Origin: Struthidea cinerea
Lineage: Eukaryota; Chordata; Aves; Passeriformes; Corcoracidae
Direction of reading: 5' to 3'
NCBI GenBank assembly: GCA_013397865.1
Contig: VZTI01000412.1
Coordinates: 940,492-1,004,491, forward strand
DNA length: 64,000 nt
Shown here piece by piece: positions 25,391 through 39,240 of this stretch. The position numbers and the translations under genes were made by a program. Each line of letters opens with the position of its first letter. The stretch's first letter is position 1. The notes beneath the pieces were generated by a model. The model was given only the letters and a program-made list of their open reading frames with translations. It was not told the origin of the DNA and ran no database searches.

Positions 25391-28300
25391 CAGCCCTTAT
25401 CTGCCTCCCCACACACCAACGTACACAGCACCATCACCCTCACGTGACACAGCGCTATAAGCACATTTATACAGATTTGGCTGTTTTCTTCCACTGCTTT
25501 ATCCCAGCACGAAAATCCAAAGGCCTCTCTCACGGACACCAATGAGTTTCCTTCGATCGAGTGCAAGCAAGGGAAGGCCCACAAGTCCTCAGCTGAAGTT
25601 CCTCTTTGCTGTACGGGTGAAGCCATGGGAAGCGCTGCCAGACCAGAGACCCTTCAGAAGTAAGAACTGATCTGCAAGGGCACCACCAGCAAACAGCATC
25701 CAGGGGCCTCGGGATTTTTTGTCAGGCAGGGACTGCCACTCTCCCTTATTCCAAAAGCTATTCAAGCTCTCAGAGCCCTATGGCTTCCTCTAATGCCCAC
25801 TGCTTTCCCCCGCAATTAGCTGGCTTACCAAATACTCTAGAGATGAGCCTTAATCTCCTGGTGGGTCAGTGATTAAGGTAGAAAGTGTGAATAAGCCCCT
25901 ATAATCAGAAAGTGTTGTGAAAAAGGACACTTAATATACATGAGGCATAGATACTGTATGCAAAATAAACTTTGTTTCAGCAACAAAAAGAGCATCAGGA
26001 TGTAGGGCTCAGGGGGAAAAAAGAGAAGCAGTTTCATTTCTGAGAGGTTTTAGTTCTTACTAAAAGCTGTTTAAGTTAATTCCAGAAGATTGGTAATTGC
26101 TATAGGCGGACAGAGTGCCAGAAGGAGGATCCAAAAAAATGCAAAATTGTCAGAGTTGGAAAAAACCTACTATCCATCAATTTTTTGCCCTGAGAATGCA
26201 TTGAAATTATTTTTCCCAAACTGTTTCTAGAGCAGATGCTGTTGCATTTCTCTCTGTAAACACAAAGAAAGAAAATTAAATAAATAGTGTTTACAAATAA
26301 GCACACACCTCCTGTGCTGTGTGACACTGACCAAGAAATGAAATACACATAGAGAACAGGTATGAAAGCACAATGATTTACATCCCCATGAACACTAATA
26401 ACATAGAGGACCTTCATGTTGTTGCTAAAGCAATATTAAATCTCCCACTGGTAAAGCCACTAAGTAGACATTGTTTACAATTTGATTCCACCACTACCTA
26501 AAAGACAAGAAAGTTAACTTGAAAAGTTTCCACTTCAAAATTCCCTTTTAAATATTTCTCCCTGTAAGGTTTGGCATTTCGTAGAGCTCTCACTCCTGCA
26601 AATGCAGAGCAACACAAATGCAGGACAACACAGAGCAGATGCCTGTGGGACAGTAAATGGAGTGAAGTCTCTGTGGCCTAGAAGGATGGAAGAGGAATTA
26701 AAAAATGTCTCACTTCTTCCCAGTTTGTTTCAAAGCAGCTGACAAATTTTTGTGGGGGGAAAATTAACCTTGTTAATTGGCAAGGCATGACATATTCAAA
26801 TGTTCAGAATCATGTCCGTGGCTTTATCCAAACTCACTGGGAGATAAAAGAGGACTTGTAACCACTCCCAAGCTTTCCTTTCTGGTACTGGGCTGTTACT
26901 CTATGAACCAATAGATGTTTTACTTCATGGAGTACTAATTAAATCTACACCAAGTTGGAGGAGGAGCATATTACAGAACCAAGGGCCACCAGCAGAAAGC
27001 AAGCACCCATAAACATGGAGTGCCTTGGTGAGCTCTTGGGTGGGTACAGGGTGATAACTCTACCCCAGTAAATCATTCCAAGTAGAGATATGGTCTTTCC
27101 ACTTTTCTTAAGCATGAGAAGAAAATTGGTGAGTTTAGAGTGAGCATGTTGTTGCCTTTAATATTTCATAGCCTTGTCGTCATCATTATGGTAGCGTTAT
27201 TTTCTCCATGCCTGCCGAAACATGAAATTTGATCTCAATCTGGAGCAGTCAGTGGTGGATGAAACGCTGGAGTGTTCATAAAATACACAAGCCAGCTCTC
27301 AAACAATGCATTTCATTGATAGGCAGTGGAAGTGGGGTTTTGTTTCAGAAGCCAAATCCTCCCCCACAAGAGGAAACATTCCTGACTTACATGTTCTGGC
27401 AAAACTTACTGTGCAGAACACTGCTGAGAAACTGGGCAGAGTCTGGAGATCCATGAGGACTGGGAGCCACCCTGAGCTTTCTTGTCCCTCTCTCTGCGTT
27501 GTCTGTGGTTGACAGAACTTTGCAGCACTCGCTTTGATTTTGACTTAAATCTGTCCTCAAAAAACAATTTAAAATCAGTTATGAGCAAACTTCTGCAGGG
27601 CTTCAGCTGAGCTATAGCAGAAACAATTTGTCACAGCAACAGCTGGAACAAGATGTGCTAGCAAGATGAATGTCTTGTTCATGCACACTGCAATGCTGAT
27701 TGGGACTGGAGGGAAAAAAAATCAGTCCATATCCAGCGTGTTTTAGGCAAGCAGAAATAGTAGTCATTTCATTTCAGTAAAGATGGATAAATGTCTGTAT
27801 CTTATCAGATTTCTTAAAATAATCCCTGGCTAAGTAGAGCAGAAAGCTCCTGAGCCCAGTCAAATCTATTCATTCATATTCTCAAGAACGTTAAATAATC
27901 ATCAGGCAGATGTTATCCAAAGATCCAAAAATCTCCATTGGGGCAGCTACCTCTTTGTAACATAAGTAAGTAGAGGAATTGGACTTCTCAAAGTGCTCAC
28001 TCTTAGTTTATTTTTTAAATTTCATATTTATTTTCTTGCAGTTATTTAGCACCCATTTTAATTGCCAAGTACTATCCCTACATAGCCTTATAAATTGCCT
28101 GGGCCTTGATAGCCAAATGAGGTTGTTCTCATCCTGTGTGGCAGGCTTTTGAATTAGAATTTCACACACCTTGCTAAAGTAACTTTGGTTTTGCAGAAGC
28201 AGAGGACAGAGCATATATTTTACTTTATGGAAGTCAGCATACACCTCTATTTGTCTCCAGGCATTAGATAAAGCCAGAAACAGACCGGCCTCTGCAGCTT

Positions 28301-29051
28301 TTGGCCCCGTGCACTCAAATTGCACTCATTGAATTCCAGAAAAAAAAGAAAAACCCCCAACATTTTTGGACCTGTACCAAACATCATGTGGCCAAATGTG
28401 AGTAAAAGCAAATTTTGTCCTTTTAAGTTTTGTTTTGAAACATTTGGTCTGGTTCTGAAATCTTTAAATTTTCTGTTTACTCCCTGCAACTCCCACCCTT
28501 TGCTACTATTTTTTTCTTCACTAAAATTACTGACTCTTTATTAGTTAAACTTACTATTTATGCAGATTCACCTTCGTTATCTCACTCCTACCCTCAGTGC
28601 ATCCGTGTTCCTGTCCAGCACAAACCTAAGGCTGGCCCAGGGCATTACTTTCAGATGAGCTTCAAATCATGTGAAATTGGAACTTGACTGATATGGGAAG
28701 TGAATAAGGGATACTTCTAGTTTGAGAGATAACAGAGAAGGCAGAGATGTCCCGCATCACTTTTGCCATGACTGGAAGATGAAACCATTGCAACTTCTTG
28801 CCCTTGGCTCTGAGGTGCAGGATAAGCAGAGGAATAGAGGAAGACATCTCCTTTTAAAGCTAGGTTTGTTATTGTTTCTAGGTTAATTCGTTCAGTAGGA
28901 TTCTTTTCGTCTCCTTCATGTTCCTTCTGCCTTTTTCTCCTTTCCTTTGCAACTCTCAAATACCCCAAAGATAAAAAAAGGGAATTAATATTATCTTGAA
29001 TAAGTCACTCAAGTTTGTACACTAATTCTTAGACCTAAGAGATACAGAGAT

Positions 29052-29240
29052 TAGATATAGATATAGATACAGATATAGATAGATATAGATATAGATATAG
29101 ATATAGATATAGATATAGATATAGATATAGATATAGATATAGATATAGATATAGATATAGATATAGATATAGATATAGATATAGATATAGATATAGATAT
29201 AGATATAGATATAGATATAGATATAGATATAGATAGATAC
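29052..29240. repeat. (ATATAG)n microsatellite, about 190 bases
   Basis: It is a nearly pure hexanucleotide array, with a few ATAG and ATACAG variants at its edges. The array is open in two minus-strand frames, giving YI and LYLY dipeptide strings that should not be taken as genes. Confidence 0.98.
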
Positions 29241-32200
29241 AGCTATCTCCATCCCATGTAAATGTCTGTAAAGACTCATGTATTGTGAAGCTGTAACTCC
29301 ATTCTTTCAGCAGCATACAAATCAGTATTAAATGCCTTTCTGTTAGTTTTCCTGACTCACAGGTATCGCAGCTCAAGATTTTTTCCCTTGCATCTTAATC
29401 CCCCATCCTGCATCACGGATTTAGAAGGAGATTAGATAACCAGGGCAGCTGCCTTCAAACTTCATGTGCTTCAGTATGGTACAATCACCAGTACTGGAAA
29501 ATCAGTGCAAACACACTCAGGCAGGTTTGCTCACATTTTGCCTTCTGAAACTTCAGGAGGAAGTTTTGCAAGGTTTCTACAGAGTACAAATTATCACACA
29601 TTTAGTCCAACCTTCCTGCTTTACGGCTGCTCCTCTAATCAGCTTTGCCAGTTGCATCCACGCATAAGGATCCTGATTCCCTTGGACTCACCGCCCCCAG
29701 TCCCCTAGGCTGGAGAGGACAGGGTGGGAGTGTGCCACCTCAGATCGTCTCAGCAGTAAAGATTTGTGGGAGGCAATCGGGATCAAAAAGCATTTGCTTA
29801 AATTAGCTCTATTATTATTACATAAAGCCCAGGAAATCTTCACAAGGGAGAAAGTTTTCCTCGAAACTTTGAGCTTTAGGGGTATTCAGGCGCTAAAAAT
29901 TTCCAAAATTCTCCTCATAATTGGTTTCATAGTACATATGTCATTAAAACCATCCCCAGTGTATTTGTCCAAAATTTAAAAAAAAAAATATAGAAAATTC
30001 CAACTTTTTGCCCTTCCTGACAGAAATCATTCCATTTTGACCACCTGATGGGCCCTTGGGGTTAATTAGAAAATCCCCATCAAGAGCTCAGAGGCCAATA
30101 TCAGCTGTCAAAATCCCACATTCCCCTCTTTCACCTCTTTCAAGTGCAAAACAACCTGTGTCTGAAGATGTGCCAGAGAATAAAAGGGCACACCACAACC
30201 ACTGTGGGCTCTGACTTAGACCTATTCATGGCCTCACTACTATGAATACAGCAAAATCTCAAATGAAAGTTTTAATCTCCCCACTGCATTCAACCCAAAG
30301 AGAAAAGGGCTTCCCTTTTAACAATTTCCCCCCTTAAATCTTTTGTGTTGCCGTGCTCCTGAAAAAGCTGAGATTTTGCTCAGCCCCAGCGAGGGCTTTT
30401 GCCACAGAAAGCACTGCACCTAACCCCTTTGTGCTGACATAAGAGTAAAGGTCTGCTCAGACCAAAAGTAACTCATGCAAAAGGCCTTCAGAGGGTCTAA
30501 ATACAAACTGAACAAGATCAGAGTTAAAAGTGCAGGCATCTGATCTCACCCAGCTTGCCTTCCATGCTCCCTTCCCTTGTTCCCAAAGGTGCAGGGTAAA
30601 CGCAAGGATGAGTGGGGAAAAACAAACATTGGGGGGAAAAAAACAGATGTACTAATGCTGGAAGATGAAGGCAGAAAACCCTGTTACTCCATGTCCTCTG
30701 CACCTCCATGTCTCTCTCCAGATCAGATGAGGTCTCTTTCATATGTACAGGTGAGTACACCACAGCAGAAAAGGGCAGACTCTTTATCCCAGCAATCACC
30801 AGCTGCTTGCCTCTCCCTGTGAGCAGACCCCCCTCACAGAAAAGTCAGTAATAGGTTAATTTTGCACTCAATTTTATGAATGAAGGAAAACAGCCAGGGC
30901 TATGACTTCATTAACTGCTCGGCCATGAACGTTAATGGTGTGAAACGAAAACCAGAAGAAGCAGCAAGGATCTTCAGATGCACCACTCCATCTTTTGGGG
31001 TTTGGGGAGCTTTTTATCCATTTCACCACAAAACACACTTTTCATCTCATTTCACTCACAGCAGAACATTTCTTGCCCAGTGCCCCCAGCCTCGGAGAGC
31101 ACCACCCAGCCCCACTCTTTGTGCCCAGCCCCTCTCACCGACACGAAGGCGACGCGGTTTTCTGTCCTCCCGAGGGACCGTGCTTCCCCCCCTGCCCAGG
31201 ACGCCTTCTCTCCCCTTCAAGTGATTATTGTTTTGTTTTTTTCTCCTCGTGAGCAGTAACACCTACATTGTATGGGGAGAGACAGCGAGCATTCATACCC
31301 CTCAGAAAGCCATTCACTCCAGGGCAGCTGGAGAGGCTCAGTGTTCAGCTTGCCCTCTTCACTCTTGGATGAGTTTTGTGCAAAGCTCGAGCTTGGAGTC
31401 CTTTCCCTCCCAGAGCCAAGCAATTAATGAGAGGTGGAAAAGGGAGAGAAAATGTGGCAGGGTTTTGTCTTTCTTCACGATTTGTTCTTTTTATGTTTGT
31501 TTGTAGCTAAATTATGTTATCTGGTTGCCCTGGGAGGATATAAAAGCATACTTGGGGAGGAAAAAGGAAATTATGTTTAATTAATTAATATGTCCTTGGG
31601 CTTTTTTCTTTTATACTAAAGGTTGGAAATAGCACCTCCTATTCATGGAGCAGTGAGTGGAACTGCTGCTAGAAGAGAGACCACTAGGCAAGCAAGGTTA
31701 GGGGTGTTTTAATTTAGTATTGCCCTACTTCAGATAGTGGCTCACCTCTTTTCAGGGAATGTTTTTGCAGATCGGAGTTCCAAAGGTCCTAACAGGCTGT
31801 TAACAACTTTTGTCCCCTGAGACTTGTGCTGTACGGATCAGGATCACATTCTAAAGCAGCACTATGGCCCTTTACACAATAAAGCCTATGAAAAAAAGTG
31901 GGGAAAAAAGCTTAAAAAATAACCCCCTCACAATTTTACCCATCTTCCCATCTCCTTTCCACTTTATTTGCTGTTGATGCAAAGCCATTGGATTTTCAAT
32001 TGCATGGTATCATCATGCTTTATTTTTATTAGAGATGCACCAAATACCTCCCACCCCCTCAATATTACATGGGCCACCCTTCACTAGAAAGTTTAAATTT
32101 TCGTGTTGTCTTTAGTGAATGAGATCCTATAATAATGGAATAAACAGTGTGGTTTGTTTCTGGTCAGCCAAGCACTAAGATCAATGAATTGGTTTTGTCA

Positions 32201-35200
32201 TTTTGTTAGTGATATAATATACAATATACCATTTGTTTTTAGGAAAATACAAAAGTTATGTAAAAATTTCCATCACTGGTGCAAAATGAAATACACACCA
32301 GGGATGAATTTCATTTTTTGGTTTACCTTGAGAGAAGCTGACTGTGTTAAGCCACTGAAATAACACAGTGTAATCATACTATGATGAATCCAATAATTTC
32401 ACTAGAAAATTTATCAGCAGCAAATGCTGTTGTGTTCTAAATGACAGCAAAGTCTTTTTTGTCTTCCTTTTGCCTTTACTAATACTAAAATAATAATAAA
32501 ATATGATGAAATAATTATGTCATTAACAGTAAACAACATGAGAACTGATTACTACAGAAAATAATTTTGTCATGTTATTTTCCATAGTAACATATTATTT
32601 TGCTACTTAAACCTAAAAATAAAATTAAGTAAAGATAGATGTTTCTGGAGGATATAGAAGGCTGTGCAGCCTTGGCCTGGTTGGCACTGGATGGGAATCA
32701 GAAATATCCCTGTCAATCCAGAGTAAGTGTCAAACAGTCAGTAAAACCCAAAACTCAAGAGTTAAACACTCCCTTCATTCCCATTGCACAGACAAATGGG
32801 GGAAAAGAAGGAAAGAGGAGTCTGGAGGCCTCGCTTAGATGATGGTTCACTGTGTCAGGTGCTGGATAAACACATAGCAAATGGGAGTCTTTCTTCATAG
32901 CTTGTATAACCAAGCAGAAAGTAGAAGGTAGGACTTCAGCTCTTTCCATCCTCTCTCTTTCCTAGATCCTGAACTGATCAGACACCATTAAAAATCAGCA
33001 ATTACATTTAATCACTGGTATAAGCAGGGCCTAAGCAGGGTAGATCCAAGCAAGCTGTTGTGTTTTGTGGTCCTGTTTGGTACATAATTAGAGACCTGCT
33101 GATACAGGACAGCAAATGGAAATGGAGACTCATCAGCCTGAATGTACAGAAATACCTCCAGGACAGTGTTTACTCCCAAGGGGTATTTTAGGGATTGGTT
33201 GGACAATCAAGCTGCCAATTAATGATTTGGGAGGCTTGATGGAAACATGTTTGTGATCGGTCTCTGGTCACTACAGCGAAGTCAAAATCTAGACCTCTAT
33301 TCAGGTCTTGAGAACCCTGAGAGGAAAGGTGCAGTATCAGCAGAGTGGGGGTTGTTGAGGTATGCCCAAGCAAAGGAACCACTGTGGCCAAAATTACAAC
33401 TCGTTTGGCCCTATGGCAGGATTTTAACAGGTCTCTCACATTAAAAGCAAGGCTTTCATCCTGTTCAAGAAAAAAGACCTCTCAGGATCTCTACTTTTAC
33501 CTGATTTCAATAAATGATTGAGATCTCAGTGAAAGGCATAGCCCCACAGAATTTTATTGCAGATTTTATCCAATTACTTTTTCCCCCAGAAAACTTGAAT
33601 TACTCTCCTAGTGAGATACAAAGATTAGATTTGGCAGTAATATTCTAAGTACTGCTCCTGTTAGTCCTTTTTCCTAAAGCTTTTGAGAATCTGTCTGCTC
33701 AAAAAAAAAGTGGATCTTCTCTCAGAATTGAGTTTGGTGATCTCTGACTGTTGTACTGAAGGGAGGTAGAGAATCAGGAGTTCCTTTGACTTGGATCCTT
33801 TACTGGGTCTGTAACTAAGTCAGTAATCTGGTGCCGTGACTTTAGACTCCCATTTAGCCACCACAGGAACATCACTGCCAAACTTCCTCTCTGGATGTGA
33901 CCAGAACAACCCTTCCACTCTTTCCCAGTTTCTACATCCTTGAAGTGGTGAATGGCACTTTTCTATTTTGCGCATGCAAAGTGTTTTCGATAAGATTGTG
34001 CCACAGGTATGGCACAAACTCCACTCCCTCCAGGAGAGATTCTCTGCCAAATAAAGACAATTCAGTGAAAACTCTAAAGCCCTCTGTGCCAGCCACAGTG
34101 ATGAGCACAGTACAAGAACAATAGATAAAGACAAACTGAACAATGTGACAAACAAGTGCCAGGGGACCTGCCTATTTGCAAAATGTCTCCTGGTTGCGTG
34201 TGAACACTGCTGAGCAAGCCAAAGCCCCTGCTTAGGAATGACTTAATTTATATGCCCTCAGAATGAGGTCATATCCATATCATGCATGATCTCTATTAGC
34301 TTTACAGATACTTTAACCTGAGAAGGTTCAAGCTCTTCAAGAGCTATTCATACTTGGCAGGTTGATATAGTAACTGACAATTCACTGCCACCCAAGTGTA
34401 TCTGGGAACACAAAGCTCACATAAATATTGTCGAGCATATCCCATTGTCAGTTACCACCCTTCAGCTCCCTGCAGCCCTGAGAGGAAGATCATTTCTCTC
34501 TGTGTCATATGTCTGACTGACCCAGCAGACACAAAATTGTTTCCTTTTTACCAGTAATGGACTGTGCTCGAAATGTCAGACACAGGTTTGTTCAACCCCT
34601 ACCAACAAACAATGTGAAACATAAGAGGTCCGGTGGACAGAGACTGGTGAGAAAGCCTGAAACAGTTTGTCAAAGTGTATCTACACTGAAAAAACTCCAG
34701 GAGGAAGCATGAAGACCTACTTGATATTTTTTCTCCTGCAGTTTTGTAGCTGACCTGCCTGCTTACCCAACCTAAGCCCTTACCAAAGACAATTGTGAGC
34801 AAACAGGGTTTTCATGCTGTACTCACGGCTTTCCAGCCCGGAAATGCCTACTTGGTCCTTTGCTCTGGATTTATAACCTTCACCTGAGCCCTGCTCCCTC
34901 TGTGACAGCTCTCAGATAGGAAGGCATGAAAAGAATAATAAAGGATGAGAAAAACAGAAGAAATAAGTGTGCAGAACTCATGGCTTTCAAACTTAGCCTG
35001 GACCAAATATTTTTGACTGATAAGTCTCATTGAAGAAGGTCAGATGCACTCCATTCTAAATTTGGAGAGGTATTCTTTCTTTGAATTTCCTGACATGAAT
35101 CTCTCTCACACACTAATTTAACCTGAAAAGGGTAACCAAATTAAATAGATATATGTTCTTAGCTGCACTAATTCCTTTTATTCAGCCATAACCCCCTGCT

Positions 35201-37840
35201 TCAAAAAAAGGCTTTCTTTTTCCCTTGATGATCTTCCAGTTGAATTAATGGATGAAACTGGTTCACAAACAAGGCAAACAAGTGGCAGAACTGCCACAAG
35301 TGAAACCATAGACTCATGTGGTCCAAGCAGGAGTGCAAATCTACCTTCCAGCACTGCAAGCTGCTGGCAGAGCTCAGCCTCCTTGTCTAGCAGCACCCTC
35401 GAAGCATCACCTTCAGCTTCAGCTGGGCAGCCTGGACAGACTGGTTTATTGTAAGCACATGAAACAACCTGGGCACATCGGCAGTGCCCATGCAACAGCT
35501 ATTGTTTCATCCTGACTGTTGTCACACATAGTGTTACTGGACAATTTTGACATGGCAGACACAAAGAAAATGCCTTTTTTCTTTTCTGCTGCTCCCCTTT
35601 AATGCAATGGGAGTTACTGGAAGCAAAATCAGTTAATATCTAAACTGCAAAAATTATATACTGAGTACTAAATGTACTAGGGAGAAACAAGAAATCCAAA
35701 ACTAAGCTGTAAGCACAAGTAATGTCTATTTCTGGTAACATATGGAAAAAAGTAAATCCATGACTTAATTGTCAAAAAAACCTTCTTGATTTAAGTACTA
35801 TAAGCACTATAGCCAGACCTGATGGAAGGAGCAAGAGAGGCTGAGTGAAATTTATCCATTTGCTTCATTTTATGTTGCAGATGGGACCATGAAAAGAACC
35901 CTGGAGCCTTGGTGCCCTGTACTGTCTTCAGTGGATCAGGGACCTCTTCCTTCCATGGCATCAAGGTAAACAGAAGTCCTGGATTTGCCTGAAGAGCTCC
36001 TGGCTAATTCAAAGGGGTACATTTCGTTACCCAGGTCAGTCAGACAAGCACAGAGGCTCAGTTTCCTTTGCCTTCAACTTCCCCCAGATTAAACCCTCAG
36101 ACCACATCAATCACTGGGTGTAAAAGACATGGAGTAATTGGACTAAGAGGTTGTCAACAGACTGAGGGCTTCTGTTCAGAAAACAGATGTCTTGGCTTTT
36201 CCTTGGTCTTGTTTATTCTTCATAAATACCAGAGCAAGACGGCAGAGTCACTATTATCTCGTAACAACGTTCTGTTAATCAGGCATGTCATTTGCTTGTA
36301 TGGCCCAACCTTCTGCAGATCCCAGACATTCCCCTTCCACAAGAATTAACCACAAAAATACTGCAGCAAAGCTGCTTTATGACCATGGATAGGATCAATT
36401 TGTTTTGTGCTTTCAGACACTGATCTTGCAACAGCAAACATACAGACACTATAGCAGGCTTCTTTACATAAATAAGGGGTTTTGACCACCACCTTTCCTT
36501 TTTCTATGGCAGTTTGTCAAGATCTTTTCCCTAATTCCCAGCTTAATGAAGAGACAGCATTGAACTAAGGAACAGCACATCCTTCTCAAATGGCTCTGAA
36601 AAGGAATGGACAGAGTGAAAGCCAGGTTAAAATAATAATTACACCAGGAGCATATTATTGGTGGGCTAAAACCAGGAAAGAATAGGAAAAATAAAAAAAA
36701 AGGGGGGAAAGAGAGAAACAAAAAAAGGCAAAACAAAATCAGGAGTTGAAAGAGGTAACCAAAGAATTCAAGAAGTCAATATGAAGTCACACACTGCAGC
36801 CTGAACACACGTCATAGCAGAGAGGACCCATGCAGAAACCAGAAACAAGGACCAAGAAGGGGATGAGGCAGGAGGAACCCCGCTTTCCATGTGTGGACAC
36901 ACTTCCAGATGATCTACAAATTGCAGTATTCCTGCCTAGAAGGCAAACTGTCCTTACAGTGCCATTTGCTTTAGCATAACCGTAATCTGTGACACCAACT
37001 TGATTCTCCCCAAGTATCTGGATTCAGAGGTCTCATCTGGGACAGCCACTGTGAGCTTCCTCAACTCCCAGCTGAAGGGGGTAGGTGGCACATCTCCTAT
37101 CCCCACTGTCTGTGCTGGGAATCTTTATGTTTTAGCAGGAACAACTGAACTCAGAGTGGAAACCTTGGTAGTCTGCAGTGGAGGCACGTTCGCTACAAAA
37201 CCCTGACATCTTTAATGTTAGTGGATGCTTTAAAACTCAAGTGAATCCAAGCAGCAGCCCAACTTTCCTGCAAATACTCAACTAACTCTGGCAAATATGG
37301 ACCTGGAGGTTGCCTCCCGCTCTTCATATGGACACTGCTCCAGTCTAACTGCATCCTGACATCCTTGCTGGAAGTTTTATATTTTGCTCGATTAGGGAGT
37401 ATGTTTTTCTTACTGGCAAAATGTCTACAGACTTCAATAAGAGCAGGATTTGGACTATTTTTTGAAGCTTCTCACTACTGTGTCTTGTGAATTTTACACA
37501 CTTCTGTCCTCAGAGGTCACATGATTCAAAACCAGTCCCAATATCTGTGTGCAAACATAATATCCTTTGCCAAACAGTCAAGCACTACAGATGTGTGGAT
37601 AGCAAAGAAAAAAAAAATCAAAACCAAACCTTACATAACATTTCATACATGCAGTGGAGATGCACAGTACTTAGGAAAATTAAAGAAAAAATGGGATGTG
37701 ATAGAAAAACATTCGTGTGGCTGCACATGGGTGGGTGCACCTCCCCATATATTGTCCTCTATAAGGGTATGTGTGGGAATCCAGAATGCAGAGAATATCT
37801 CTCTGCCTGTTTCGAAGGATTCTACCCCCCTGGACAACGC
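29241..37840. other. Gene-free upstream intergenic DNA, part 5
   Basis: No recognised gene or repeat family. A small CpG-containing patch lies near 31130-31200 but is too short for an island. The frames at 35178-35495 (-) and 35248-35454 (+) overlap and show no known domain. Confidence 0.6.
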
Positions 37841-38373
37841 TGTCTTTGACCTTCGCCCATGGAGAAAGTTACCGACCCTTTGGGAAGAGTTGGAATCTAC
37901 ACTGGTGTGAGCGAGATGATAGAATGTTACGTAAGATTATCACAAGGTGAAAATTTAGGGTCTTCGGGTTTGTTAATATAGTAAATAGAGAAAAGGTAAA
38001 AAACTTCAAAATGGAGGATTGTTGTTGTTCTCCAGGCCTTTTGTTCCTTCTTCTATTACTCCATATTCTGCAGTAGAAGTAGTTTAAGGTGATTGGATAA
38101 AGAATTCCGCAGTTCCTGTGTACGTGACAAAGTGAGTTATAGAACATTGGTGGAAAAGTGAAAATATCTTTCGTTTTACATTTTTATTGGATAATTCACC
38201 TTTAAAAAGACTGTCTAATCTTGATAATGCGGGCTTCTCCTGCATTCTCTGCTCTGTGCTGTGTCTGGGTCACGCTGGTGATTCCATTTCTCTGATAAAA
38301 CTCAATAAACAACTATCTGAAAGCAGAGACTGCTGAAGGTCCCGTTCGTCTCCTGAATTTCTGGCAAAGATGC
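37841..38373 (+). mobile_element. Probable second LTR-like element, boundaries uncertain
   Basis: This AT-rich block of roughly 0.5 kb ends with a poly(A) signal AATAAA at 38304-38309, followed by about 60 bases that resemble an LTR R-U5 end (finishing near TTTCTGGCA). A candidate 5' end is the TG at 37841. I could not find a convincing target-site duplication, so both ends are provisional. No retroviral protein-coding remnant was seen beside it. Confidence 0.4.
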
Positions 38374-38989
38374 TAAAACTCTCCCCCATCCGGGGAGGCA
38401 TTAATTAAAGCACGGAAAGTGTCAGGTATGCTTCAGGTGTCATCTCCAAAAGTGAAATGGAGAGACTTGGCAGGAGGGGAAGCAAAAAGAAAAGAGCTTT
38501 TTTCCTCTTTGAGCCTCTTCTTGGTGTCAGCCCTGGTGTTAGACCCACTCAGTCTCCTGCCTCACCACACTGTGAAGTGCACGTGGCCAGCAGAACTGGG
38601 ATCTCTCATTCCCGTGTCTCACAGGACAACCAGGCTTTCACACAAACAGCACTTACCTTTCAAGTGCATTTGTCTCTCCTAGTTCTTTATCTCCCCACAG
38701 AGCTTTGCGGCAGTTCAACGTTTACTCCGCCTACACACGGTGCAATTTTATTTAGGCTTCGTTTTTATTAAATATCAAAAATTATAAAGGATGCCGTTGT
38801 TATAATTACTGAGAGCAACATCAAATACAAAAATGTAAGTGCAGCTAGACGTCAGAACACAGCTTTTTCAGGAGGGTGTCAGACTCCCCAATGAACAAGT
38901 TTAGCCTTCAGTTTTGCACATTAGGGTTGGGGGGAAAATGGCTTGAGGAGCCCTATAGAGGTGCTTTTGCTTCCCTGACTTCTCACACA

Positions 38990-39240
38990 ATATTCTTTCA
39001 AATGAATTTAAGGCTTTTCTTGTCCAAATCCCCGCAAAAGTAACCACACTGCAGTTTTTCTACTATTATGCAAATAGATTAATCAGCCAACGCTCCAGTG
39101 AGAATTAATTTATATTTGAATCAAATGAGGCCTTAGATTCTTTATAACCCAGCCCCCAGGCCAAGGCCTGGGCTAGGTAGCAACCTCATATTATTCATTT
39201 GACGAAATGTGAACTGACATAAATACCATGGCTAACTTTC
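38990..39240. promoter_or_regulatory. Candidate noncoding regulatory element with POU/homeodomain motifs and a GC palindrome
   Basis: TATGCAAATAGATTAATC combines an octamer-like ATGCAAAT with a homeodomain site. An 18-base inverted repeat CCCAGGCC-AA-GGCCTGGG lies at 39155-39172. The region is ORF-poor and sits about 10 kb upstream of DBX1. Regulatory function is inferred. Confidence 0.35.

Larger units (their letters stand above)
20481..29051. other. Gene-free upstream intergenic DNA, part 4
   Basis: It holds two CR1 fragments (22151-22235 and 25073-25390) and otherwise unrecognised sequence. ORFs are short and scattered on all frames, consistent with noncoding DNA. Confidence 0.65.

Noticed and set aside
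29022..29376. Minus-strand frames with YI and LYLY dipeptide repeats
   Set aside because: They are translations of the (ATATAG)n microsatellite.
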